From positions 1 through 8,888 of the forward strand of contig CANCAO010000045.1 in assembly GCA_947374105.1 (NCBI GenBank): 8,888 bases of DNA, written 5' to 3'. Source of the stretch: Comamonadaceae bacterium. Lineage in GTDB: Bacteria; Pseudomonadota; Gammaproteobacteria; Burkholderiales; Burkholderiaceae_C. Under the pieces are notes generated by a model. It ran no database searches. It had not been told where the DNA came from and worked only from the letters and a program-made list of their open reading frames with translations. A program made the translations under genes and the position numbers. This document shows, in pieces, positions 1 to 6,101 of the stretch (positions are counted from its first letter, which is position 1; every line of letters begins with the position of its first letter).

Positions 1-388
1 CGGTGAAATAAAAGTAGTGGTAAGGCGCGGGGCACACGGCCTGGATGTCCACGCCCATGCGGTCCATGTCGGCCATGCGCTCCTCAATGCCCATCAGCTT
101 GGGCGCGCGGTCTTTCATTTGCTTGACGTTGGTTTCGTTCGTCAAGGCGTTGGCATAGGTGACCGTGGGATCGTACTTGGCGGCATTGAGGTGGGCGGTT
201 TTCTGGTTCACCACCGGGTTCAAGTAGTGGCAGTGGATGTCCACGATCTTGGATTTTCCCTTGCTGTTTTTAACGATGGTTTGGGTCTTGGCCACGGGCT
301 TGGCGCGCGTCGCGGCTTGGCTCTTGGTGAAAGGCTTGGTGTGGTTGTGCGTGGGGTCAGAGCATTGGGGAGCGCAGGTGTAAAACAT
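1..388 (-). CDS. Amidohydrolase, ACMSD/gamma-resorcylate decarboxylase type (C-terminus cut by window edge)
   Basis: Only the first 129 residues are present. The motif VDIHCHY (residues 49-55) supplies the HxH pair (His52, His54) that binds the catalytic metal in the amidohydrolase_2 family, which includes aminocarboxymuconate-semialdehyde decarboxylase and related decarboxylases or hydrolases. A later stretch, RMADMDRMGVDIQAV (about 104-118), is the usual helix-strand following it in this family. The ATG at 388 is preceded by TAAGGA (395-400) at a 6-base spacing, and the TAA of the upstream monooxygenase gene forms part of that ribosome binding site, so the two are probably translationally linked. 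Unusually, about 48 residues precede the HxH motif, which normally lies within the first ten. This extension is rich in Lys and Thr and begins with Cys5, Cys9, His14 and His16. The family call is firm; whether it decarboxylates or hydrolyses is unknown. Confidence 0.85.
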   Translation of the reverse strand, partial: MFYTCAPQCSDPTHNHTKPFTKSQAATRAKPVAKTQTIVKNSKGKSKIVDIHCHYLNPVVNQKTAHLNAAKYDPTVTYANALTNETNVKQMKDRAPKLMGIEERMADMDRMGVDIQAVCPAPYHYFYFT

Positions 389-397
389 GGTGTGTCC

Positions 398-1486
398 TTA
401 TCGTTGAATAGCAGCGTTAACGCGGGGCATGACCTCGGTGGCAAACAGTTCCATGGAGCGCTGGCCCAGGGCCGGGTCCATCCAGTCGTGGCAGGCGTAG
501 AGCAGGTTACCGAAGTCACCCACGTGTTCACGAAAGGCAAGAATTTGATCGACCACCGAATTCACCGTACCGGCCAGCACTAATTTCTTAGTCACAAAGT
601 CGGGCGTGACTTCACTGTCAGGCATGGCCTGATCGGTCTTGAACAGGTTGCTGCGGCCACCGCCCACCAGCTTGCGCACCAGTTGCTTGAAGTAGAAATG
701 GTAGGGGCCGCCCTCTTCCAACGCGTAGCGCTTGGCGGTAGCTTCGTCGTCTGCCACGAAGATGCTCTTGGCCACGCGCCATTCGCTTGGCGAAGCCACA
801 GCGCCGACAGCGGCACGCCCTTCGACGTAATTGGGCCAATGGGTTTTGACCCACTCGGGCATCAGAAAATTGGCTGAGATCGGTTGCCAGCCGCGCTTGG
901 CCATTTCGGTCACGCCCTTGGAAAACGGGGCCACTGCCGTGCCCACGATGAGTGGATGCGGTCGTTGAAACGGCTTCATGATGAAGCCCTGACCGATCTC
1001 GGGGATCATGGTTTTGGCGACCGAGGTGTTCCAGAACTGACCCTCAATGTTGTAGGGCGGCTCGGACTCCCAAATCTTCAAAATCGTGTTGATGCTCTCC
1101 ACAAACATGGCGTTGCGGTCTTTGCCAAAGTTGCCAAACAGCTCAGCGTCCGACATCAAACCGCCGGGGCTGATGCCCATGATGAAGCGCCCTTGCAGCA
1201 GGTGGTCCAGCATGGCCGCGTTGGCGGCAATCGCTGCGGGGTGCGAGTTGGGCAGATTGAGTGTGCCGGTGCCCAGCATGATCTGCTTGGTCTCGGCAAT
1301 CAGGCTGGCCAGAAAGATCAGGGACGAGGTGACAGTCTCGGCCGCATCGGTGACGTGCTCGCCGACATAGGCCTCGCTGTAGCCAAGTTGATCGGCCAGG
1401 ATGACGGCCTTGCGGTCTTCTTGCAAAGTCTGGCTGATGTTGCGCCCGGGCGGGTGCAAGGGCATCATGAACATGCTGTATTTCAT
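398..1486 (-). CDS. LLM-class flavin-dependent monooxygenase, limonene-monooxygenase-like
   Basis: This 362-residue protein has the bacterial-luciferase TIM-barrel pattern. It opens with FMMPLHPPGRN, then LGYSEAYVGEH (34-44), LGTGTLNLPNSHP (71-83), the LDHLLQGRFIMGISPG block (93-108) and a C-terminal FGNLLYACHDWMDPALGQRSMEL segment (325-347) typical of the limonene 1,2-monooxygenase-like branch. Such enzymes use reduced FMN, supplied by a separate reductase, and O2 to oxygenate small organic substrates. No flavin reductase is seen in the window. The common GEHH signature is GEHV here. A TTG codon at 1501 could extend the frame by five residues. I chose the ATG at 1486 because GAGGA (1495-1499) sits 8 bases ahead of it and because MKYSMF is the normal family start. 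It lies 31 bases after the BKACE gene and 9 bases before the amidohydrolase. Family is confident, substrate unknown. Confidence 0.92.
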   Translation of the reverse strand: MKYSMFMMPLHPPGRNISQTLQEDRKAVILADQLGYSEAYVGEHVTDAAETVTSSLIFLASLIAETKQIMLGTGTLNLPNSHPAAIAANAAMLDHLLQGRFIMGISPGGLMSDAELFGNFGKDRNAMFVESINTILKIWESEPPYNIEGQFWNTSVAKTMIPEIGQGFIMKPFQRPHPLIVGTAVAPFSKGVTEMAKRGWQPISANFLMPEWVKTHWPNYVEGRAAVGAVASPSEWRVAKSIFVADDEATAKRYALEEGGPYHFYFKQLVRKLVGGGRSNLFKTDQAMPDSEVTPDFVTKKLVLAGTVNSVVDQILAFREHVGDFGNLLYACHDWMDPALGQRSMELFATEVMPRVNAAIQR

Positions 1487-1517
1487 CGGAGCAATCCTCA
1501 AAAGTTAGGTGTTGTTT

Positions 1518-2450
1518 TTAAAAATTGACTTGGTCAGCGCCTTTGAGCGCGAGCATCTGCCGCGCCTCAGCGGGCGTGGCGATTTCCAGCGACAGGCCTT
1601 CGAGCACCTGCTTGATTTTGCGCACCTGCGCGGCGTTGGATTCAGCCAACTGGCCCGGCCCTATCCACAGCGAATCTTCCAGTCCTACGCGCACGTTGGA
1701 GCCTTGTGCTGCACCGAGTGTGGCGAGTGGAATTTGGTTGCGGCCCGCGCCCAAAATCGACCACACAAAGTCTTTGCCAAACAATCGGTCTGCGGTGCGC
1801 TTCATGTGCATCAGGTCTTCGGGGTGCGCGCCAATACCACCGAGCAAACCGAACACGCTTTGCACGAAGAAAGGCGGCGTGGCGAGTTTGCGATCCACAA
1901 AATGCGCGAGGTTGTAGAGGTGCGAAATGTCGTAGCACTCAAACTCAAACCGCGTGCCGTTGGCGGTGCAAGAGGTGAGCACGTATTCGATGTCAGCAAA
2001 GGTGTTCTTGAACACCAGGTCGCGGCTGTTCTCCAGGTGCGTGCGCTCCCAAGCGTGCTTGAATTCTTTTTGCCGCTCCAGCATTGGGTAGAGGCCAAAA
2101 TTCATCGAACCCATATTGAGCGAGGCCAGCTCGGGCTTGTAGTGGTGCGCGGGGCGCAGGCGCTCGGCCACGGTCATGTGCGGACTGCCGCCGGTGGTGA
2201 TGTTGATGACGGCACTGGTCTTTGCTTTGATCTCGGGCAAGAAATGCGCAAAGGCCGCGGGGTCTTGCGTGGGGCGACCGTCTATAGGGTCACGCGCATG
2301 AAGGTGAATGACCGCCGCGCCCGCCTGCGCCGCACCAATGGCCGCAGCAGCCACCTCGTCGGGCGTGACCGGCAGATGCGGCGACATGGAAGGCGTGTGG
2401 ATCGCGCCTGTCACGGCACAGGTGATGATGACTTTGCGGGCTTGGGCCAT
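1518..2450 (-). CDS. BKACE family (DUF849) beta-keto acid cleavage enzyme
   Basis: This 310-residue TIM-barrel protein belongs to the beta-keto acid cleavage enzymes, whose founding member Kce cleaves 3-keto-5-aminohexanoate. The reaction condenses a beta-keto acid with acetyl-CoA and releases acetoacetate plus a new acyl-CoA. Visible markers are the N-terminal VIITCAVTGA strand, the zinc-binding HLHAR motif (His49, His51), the ITTGGS loop (84-89) and RVGLEDS (254-260), with Arg254, zinc ligand Glu258 and catalytic Asp259. The 254/258/259 spacing matches Arg226/Glu230/Asp231 of Kce as I recall it. Length is normal and nothing essential seems missing. The ATG at 2450 has only a weak AGG (2458-2460) at a 7-base spacing. 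It follows the SDR gene by 42 bases. Specificity differs widely between BKACE members, including 3-keto-5-aminohexanoate, dehydrocarnitine and beta-ketoadipate-like acids, and cannot be read from these residues. Confidence 0.95.
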   Translation of the reverse strand: MAQARKVIITCAVTGAIHTPSMSPHLPVTPDEVAAAAIGAAQAGAAVIHLHARDPIDGRPTQDPAAFAHFLPEIKAKTSAVINITTGGSPHMTVAERLRPAHHYKPELASLNMGSMNFGLYPMLERQKEFKHAWERTHLENSRDLVFKNTFADIEYVLTSCTANGTRFEFECYDISHLYNLAHFVDRKLATPPFFVQSVFGLLGGIGAHPEDLMHMKRTADRLFGKDFVWSILGAGRNQIPLATLGAAQGSNVRVGLEDSLWIGPGQLAESNAAQVRKIKQVLEGLSLEIATPAEARQMLALKGADQVNF

Positions 2451-2492
2451 GATTGAACCTGAGAGAAAGTGAAAAGAAAAGCGAGGCGAAAA

Positions 2493-3272
2493 CTACATCG
2501 CCCCGGCCACACCCGCACGTGCCAACAAGCCCGCGTCGTTGACCGACAAATCACTGCCCATGAGGTCTTTCGGCATGGTGTCGGCCAGCCAAGCGAGCAG
2601 GCCTGCGGACACGCTGGGTGGCGCGAGTTTTTCTTGTGGAATGCGACTGATCTCATTCACGCCTTGCGCGCGGATCAGGCCTTGCATGGCGGTATCGACC
2701 AGACCGGGTTGCAGGCTGTACACCGAGAGACCTTCTTTGCCGTATTCGTTCAACACCGAGCGGCTCAGCATGAGCAAACCGGCTTTGGATGTGCAATAGG
2801 CCGACCACCCGTCACGCGGTGTGTGGGCCGCACCGGTGGAGACATTCAGCACCACCCCTTTGCGATGCAACAACTCAGACAGCGCGGCGTGGATGACGTT
2901 GTACGGGCCGACCAGATTGACCTGCATGGCGTGCGCCCACTGGGCGGGGTCGGTCTGCGCCAGCGGCGCTTGCGGCTCAATCTGGCCTGCGTTATTAATG
3001 ACGATGTCGATGCGCCCCCAGGCTTTGAGCACGCTGGCCACACAGCGCTGCACTGAAGCGTAATCAGCCACGTCGCAGACCTCGATGCGGCACGCCACAC
3101 CCAGAGCGCTCACTGCGTCTGCTGCGGCTTGTGCCGCCTGCGGGTCACGCACGGCCAGCACGGGCGCTATGCCTTTTTGCGCTAAGGCCAAGACGGTGGC
3201 CGCGCCAATGCCGCGTGCAGCACCGGTGACCAGTGCGACGCGACCTACGGGCAAAACAGCGTTGGTTTTCAC
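2493..3272 (-). CDS. SDR-family NAD(P)-dependent oxidoreductase
   Basis: A classical short-chain dehydrogenase of 259 residues with a Rossmann fold. It shows the cofactor motif TGAARGIG (16-23), the NNAG motif (93-96), and the catalytic tetrad Asn119, Ser145, Tyr159 and Lys163 in the YCTSK context. The LQPGLVDT loop (187-194) follows the active site. It should oxidise an alcohol or reduce a ketone using NAD(H) or NADP(H). Arg42 at the end of the second beta strand might favour NADPH, but this is weak evidence. The start codon is GTG at 3272, overlapping the TGA stop of the upstream HbpS-like gene as GTGA. No good Shine-Dalgarno precedes it and there is no early alternative start, so translation is probably coupled to the upstream gene. 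The C-terminus lacks the usual final Gly-Gly-rich ending. The substrate is probably an intermediate of this pathway. Confidence 0.93.
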   Translation of the reverse strand: MKTNAVLPVGRVALVTGAARGIGAATVLALAQKGIAPVLAVRDPQAAQAAADAVSALGVACRIEVCDVADYASVQRCVASVLKAWGRIDIVINNAGQIEPQAPLAQTDPAQWAHAMQVNLVGPYNVIHAALSELLHRKGVVLNVSTGAAHTPRDGWSAYCTSKAGLLMLSRSVLNEYGKEGLSVYSLQPGLVDTAMQGLIRAQGVNEISRIPQEKLAPPSVSAGLLAWLADTMPKDLMGSDLSVNDAGLLARAGVAGAM

Positions 3273-3712
3273 GACAGTGGGTTGCCGGTATCGGGCACCA
3301 GGCCTGTGGCCTGCACACCCGCCACCGAGCAGACTTCATCGTTGTCAGACGTGTCGCCCGATATGCCGATCGAGCCAATGATTTGCCCTGCGGCATTGCG
3401 GATCAACACGCCACCTGCCACCGGCACCATGCGGCCATTGGACATGGCGTTGAGGGCGGTGAAAAAGGTCGGTACTTTCTCGGCTCGGCGCGATAACTCG
3501 CGCCCACCGAACCCCATGCCCAGCACGCCCCAGGCCTTGCCAATGGCAATCTCGGGGCGCAGCAGGCTGCAGTCGTCTTCACGCAGCAGTGCCTTGAGTT
3601 GGCCCCCGGCGTCCAGCACGGCCACGGTGAGGGGGGCGAAGTTGAGGGCGCGGCCTTTTTTGAGGGCTGCGTCGGCGATGAGTCGGGCTTGGTCTAGAGA
3701 GATGGAGGTCAC
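3269..3712 (-). CDS. GlcG/HbpS-family (DUF336) heme-binding-like protein
   Basis: This 147-residue protein matches the small GlcG/HbpS family in length and motifs: LTVAVLDAGGQLKALLRED (28-46), the KAW segment (59-61), PVAGGVLIRN (97-106), GQIIGSIGISGDTSDNDE (109-126) and a final AG-containing helix. HbpS of Streptomyces binds heme and signals oxidative stress. GlcG is encoded beside glycolate oxidase genes but its biochemical role is unclear. Many proteobacterial members sit inside catabolic operons, as here, with no established reaction. There is no signal peptide, so it is likely cytoplasmic. The start is GTG at 3712, with a strong AAGGA (3721-3725) at an 8-base spacing. Its stop overlaps the SDR start by 4 bases. 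The 99-base leader between this gene and the preceding dehydrogenase carries the REP-like hairpin. Family call is confident; function is open. Confidence 0.88.
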   Translation of the reverse strand: MTSISLDQARLIADAALKKGRALNFAPLTVAVLDAGGQLKALLREDDCSLLRPEIAIGKAWGVLGMGFGGRELSRRAEKVPTFFTALNAMSNGRMVPVAGGVLIRNAAGQIIGSIGISGDTSDNDEVCSVAGVQATGLVPDTGNPLS

Positions 3713-3720
3713 GTCGATGT

Positions 3721-3725
3721 TCCTT
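3721..3725 (-). promoter_or_regulatory. Ribosome binding site fixing the GTG start of the HbpS-like gene
   Basis: On the minus strand this reads AAGGA, 8 bases before the GTG at 3710-3712. It is the main support for a GTG start, as no ATG lies nearby in frame. Confidence 0.65.
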
Positions 3726-3740
3726 GGTTATTTAAATACA

Positions 3741-3798
3741 CCGTTCGCCCTGAGCTTGTCGAAGGGCTGTAAGGCTTCGACAAGCTCAGCCCGAACGG
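3741..3798. repeat. REP-like extragenic palindrome, long inverted repeat within the operon
   Basis: Two 24-base arms (3741-3764 and 3775-3798) are inverted copies of each other at 22 of 24 positions, separated by a 10-base loop. Each arm carries the core TGAGCTTGTCGAAG or its complement. That core is a repetitive extragenic palindrome type found scattered in many beta- and gammaproteobacterial genomes. The two mismatches are adjacent: the left arm has CGTTCGCCCTGAG while the right arm, complemented, has CGTTCGGGCTGAG, leaving opposed cytosines in the stem. It lies between the HIBADH-like and HbpS-like genes, so the transcript would carry a strong hairpin there. No U-tract follows it on the minus strand, so a true intrinsic terminator is unlikely. 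mRNA stabilisation, partial attenuation or pure mobile-repeat origin are all possible. Confidence 0.85.
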
Positions 3799-3811
3799 AT
3801 TAGGTTTATTT

Positions 3812-4705
3812 TTATTCGGCTTTGGTGCTCGCACGCAAATGCCGCGCCCACTCTTCCAGCACATCGCACACAGCCGCGGTGTCCTGGTTGCCCAGGCCCT
3901 TGGCCATGGCTGCGGTGTAGTAGGCGGCGGATGCGGCCAGCAGCGGTGTGGGGCAGTCGAGCTTGGTGGCGTACTCGGAGATGATCTTCATATCCTTCTG
4001 CCAGATCGACACCTTCATGCCAGCAGGCTCGTACACGCCCTCCACCATCATGGGGCCGCGCACCTGGAACATGCGTGAGCTGCCTGCGCCGTCGCCAATC
4101 ACTTTGTAAATCATGGCCGGGTCCAGGCCTGCCTTCATGCCCAGCACAAAGGCCTCGGCGGTGGAGACGTTGTGAATCGCCACCAGCAGATTGGCCACAT
4201 ATTTCATCTTGCTGCCGTTGCTGAACTCACCCACGTAATGGTGCGAGCGGGCAAAGCCGTCAAACACGGGAATGCAGCGCTGCACTGCCGCTTCGTCACC
4301 GCTGGCATAGACCGACAAGTCTCGCGTCAGCGCCTGCGCTCCGGTGCCGCTCAAGGGGCAGTCCAGCATGGTGATACTGGTGCCGCAACGCTCGCGGTTG
4401 CGTTCTTTGTCTTCAATCGGCAGGGTGCTGGATTCGATCAAGATCAAGCCCTGGCGGCCTGAGGCCAGCAAGCCGCTGACGCCTTCGTCCAAGGCTTTGA
4501 CACTGGGCAGAACGCTAACGATGATGTCCACCTTCTCGGCCACCTCACGTGGTGAACTGGCGATCTCGCCACCTGCTTTTTTGAATTCGGCCAAGCGGCC
4601 CGCATCGACATCAAAACCCACGACCCTAAAGCCCGCTTTGAGCATATTGCCCGACATGGCCGAGCCCATGATGCCCAAGCCCAAAATTCCGACTGTGATT
4701 TGCAT
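3812..4705 (-). CDS. NAD(P)-dependent beta-hydroxyacid dehydrogenase, 3-hydroxyisobutyrate dehydrogenase-like
   Basis: This 297-residue protein has the N-terminal Rossmann motif GLGIMG (9-14), a VLPS loop (65-68), the substrate-binding DCPLSGT segment (115-121, DAPVSGG in classic members) and the catalytic lysine region NGSKMKYVAN (163-172), with Lys168 as the predicted catalytic base and Asn172 beside it. WQKDMKII (235-242) matches the conserved C-terminal KD motif. Family members (3-hydroxyisobutyrate, tartronate semialdehyde, beta-hydroxy acid dehydrogenases) oxidise a beta-hydroxy acid to the keto acid or semialdehyde. In this operon the product could be a beta-keto acid feeding the BKACE enzyme; that link is inference. 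The ATG at 4705 has AGGA (4713-4716) at a 7-base spacing and follows the lipoprotein gene by 29 bases. Exact substrate cannot be assigned. Confidence 0.93.
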   Translation of the reverse strand: MQITVGILGLGIMGSAMSGNMLKAGFRVVGFDVDAGRLAEFKKAGGEIASSPREVAEKVDIIVSVLPSVKALDEGVSGLLASGRQGLILIESSTLPIEDKERNRERCGTSITMLDCPLSGTGAQALTRDLSVYASGDEAAVQRCIPVFDGFARSHHYVGEFSNGSKMKYVANLLVAIHNVSTAEAFVLGMKAGLDPAMIYKVIGDGAGSSRMFQVRGPMMVEGVYEPAGMKVSIWQKDMKIISEYATKLDCPTPLLAASAAYYTAAMAKGLGNQDTAAVCDVLEEWARHLRASTKAE

Positions 4706-4734
4706 ACTTATTTCCTGAAAAGTTGAAAGAGGTT

Positions 4735-5919
4735 TTAGTGAGTACGGCCACGCATCGATGCGGGATGCCCCGGCAAGGTCAATGACTTGCCCGTGTTCAC
4801 AATCTGGTCGCCATCCACGCGCAGGATGGAGATGTCGCTGTCCATGAAGTTGCCCACGTAGATGTAGCGCCCATCTTGGCTGAACACTGCGCCTTCGGGT
4901 AGGCCGCGCACATCCACTTCATTGCTGCGCGTGACTTTTTTGCCTTCAATTTTGAGCGCGACCACGGTGGCATTGCGGTTGTAAAAGAAAGCGCTCTTGG
5001 GTGAGTTCGTGCCTTTGAGCAGCACGGCTACCGCGAGCTTGCCGGTGGGACTGATGGCAAACCCTTCAGGCCCGTCGCCCACCACCACTTTGTCAATCAC
5101 GCGCGGTGGCGTGGCTTCCAGGTCGATCACGCTGACCGTGTCCACATGGCCATCGGCTGCACCGGCGTTGCCGTTGTCGGCGCTCAAGCCCAGCTTGCCG
5201 TCGGGCGTCACGTCCACGTTGTAGGGCCACAGTCCGACCTGGATGTCGTATTTGTTGTAGGTGACCTTTTCACCGTTCACTTGGAGCATGGCAATTTTGT
5301 GACCCGGGAACTTGGCCGCCAAGGCGCGCTTGCCGTCCGGCGTGAAGCGCACATGGGCCACCTGTTCACCCATGGCCACGGTGTCGATCAGCTCCACTTT
5401 TTTGCCGCTAATGCGCAGCACGCTGATGGAGTTGTCGGTGCGGTTGGCAATGAGAGCCAGCGTGCCTGCGGCGTTGATGGACATCCCCGAGGGCTGCTTG
5501 CCGACCGTCAGCGTTTGGATGACGGCAGGCGGGTTGGCGTTCAGGTCAATCACAAACACGCGGCTGTCGGGCACCAGCTTGCGAACACCCGCTTCTGTGA
5601 CCATGTTCATGGAGTTGGCAACCAAGGCCAAGCCTTCATCGGGGGTGATGGCCAGGTTGACCGGTGGCCCGGCGATGGTGTTGGGGATGGGCAGGTTGGC
5701 GATGATCTTGGGGGCCAGCGGGTCTGTGCCAATGTCGATGATGGACACGGTGTCTCTGCCGCCATCGGCCAAAATTACTTTACCCGCTTCGTCCCAGCTT
5801 TGTTTTTCGTCGTTACCAACCAGCATCAGCTCGCGCTTTCCGGCTGGCGGCTGAAGGTTCGCGCAACCGACCAACAGAGTCAGACCCGTCAGGGCAGCAA
5901 TGGCAATACGAAAGTTCAT
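4735..5919 (-). CDS. Outer-membrane-type beta-propeller lipoprotein (YncE/YVTN or lactonase-like)
   Basis: The 394-residue product starts with a lipoprotein signal: MNFR, a hydrophobic stretch, then lipobox LVGC with the lipidated Cys19. Ala at +2 predicts sorting to the outer membrane. The rest is a run of propeller blades with repeating units such as DTVSIIDIG, SRVFVIDLNANPPAVIQTL, NSISVLRISGKKVELID, DTVSVIDLEATPPRVID and SDISILRVDGDQIV, each followed by strands like TPDGKRALAA or SQDGRYIYVGN. About seven blades are likely. Such YVTN/SMP-30-like propellers include lactonases, PQQ-free binding proteins and uncharacterised surface proteins; no catalytic set is evident, so binding versus hydrolysis is open. 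A TTG at 5934 would add five residues, but the ATG at 5919 has AAGGG (5927-5931) at 7 bases and gives a normal signal peptide. It is the first gene of the minus-strand cluster. Confidence 0.88.
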   Translation of the reverse strand: MNFRIAIAALTGLTLLVGCANLQPPAGKRELMLVGNDEKQSWDEAGKVILADGGRDTVSIIDIGTDPLAPKIIANLPIPNTIAGPPVNLAITPDEGLALVANSMNMVTEAGVRKLVPDSRVFVIDLNANPPAVIQTLTVGKQPSGMSINAAGTLALIANRTDNSISVLRISGKKVELIDTVAMGEQVAHVRFTPDGKRALAAKFPGHKIAMLQVNGEKVTYNKYDIQVGLWPYNVDVTPDGKLGLSADNGNAGAADGHVDTVSVIDLEATPPRVIDKVVVGDGPEGFAISPTGKLAVAVLLKGTNSPKSAFFYNRNATVVALKIEGKKVTRSNEVDVRGLPEGAVFSQDGRYIYVGNFMDSDISILRVDGDQIVNTGKSLTLPGHPASMRGRTH

Positions 5920-5952
5920 GGTGAGGCCCTTCAAGAATAATTCCGCCGAATG

Positions 5953-5998
5953 TAACCCTCTTCCCCCCTCTTAAAACCCTGCCCAAGGGTTTAACCCT
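5953..5998. promoter_or_regulatory. Operator-like cluster of AACCCT/AGGGTT repeats between divergent genes
   Basis: AACCCT occurs at 5954-5959, 5975-5980 and 5993-5998, and its complement AGGGTT at 5986-5991. AAACCCT (5974-5980) and AGGGTTT (5986-5992) form a perfect 7-base inverted repeat around a 5-base spacer. AGGGTT and the next AACCCT form a second one with a 1-base spacer. The first and second direct copies start 21 bases apart, about two helical turns. The block lies 55-73 bases upstream of the lipoprotein ATG and about 110 bases upstream of the hydrolase ATG, as expected for an operator serving both. No regulator gene is in the window, so the binding protein is unknown. Confidence 0.5.
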
Positions 5999-6009
5999 AT
6001 GCTGATTTT

Positions 6010-6038
6010 TTGACCCGCTTTTAACATTCAGCAATCTT
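6010..6038 (+). promoter_or_regulatory. Weak sigma70-like promoter candidate for the alpha/beta hydrolase
   Basis: TTGACC (6010-6015) is a good -35 match. After 17 bases comes AATCTT (6033-6038), matching only three of six -10 positions. It starts just right of the repeat cluster and would give a leader of roughly 55-60 bases. No convincing promoter could be placed for the minus-strand direction in the same region. The rest of the 182-base gap holds only the repeat cluster and a possible 12-codon leader frame. Confidence 0.25.
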
Positions 6039-6101
6039 CATTCTGACAGCCCGCTGCGAGCTGCATATGAGAAAAATTCCACCCCTAGAGACACAGACGC
6101 A

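Noticed and set aside
17..583. Plus-strand open frame spanning the amidohydrolase and monooxygenase junction
   Set aside because: It crosses two well-supported minus-strand genes and shows no recognisable motif.
1487..1501. TTG start at 1501 adding five residues to the monooxygenase
   Set aside because: It would place the GAGGA ribosome binding site inside the gene. The ATG at 1486 has that site at ideal spacing and matches the usual N-terminus.
1509..2456. Long plus-strand open frame of about 315 codons opposite the BKACE gene
   Set aside because: Its translation is low in complexity, rich in Arg, His and Val, and has no family motif. The minus strand holds clear BKACE residues. High GC makes long antisense frames common.
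3741..3798. Reading the long hairpin as an intrinsic terminator
   Set aside because: Neither strand has a T-run directly after the stem, and genes on both sides share direction and pathway. A REP-like repeat fits better.
5146..5940. Plus-strand open frame of about 264 codons opposite the lipoprotein gene
   Set aside because: His/Val/Gly-rich translation with no domain. It mirrors propeller repeats on the coding strand.
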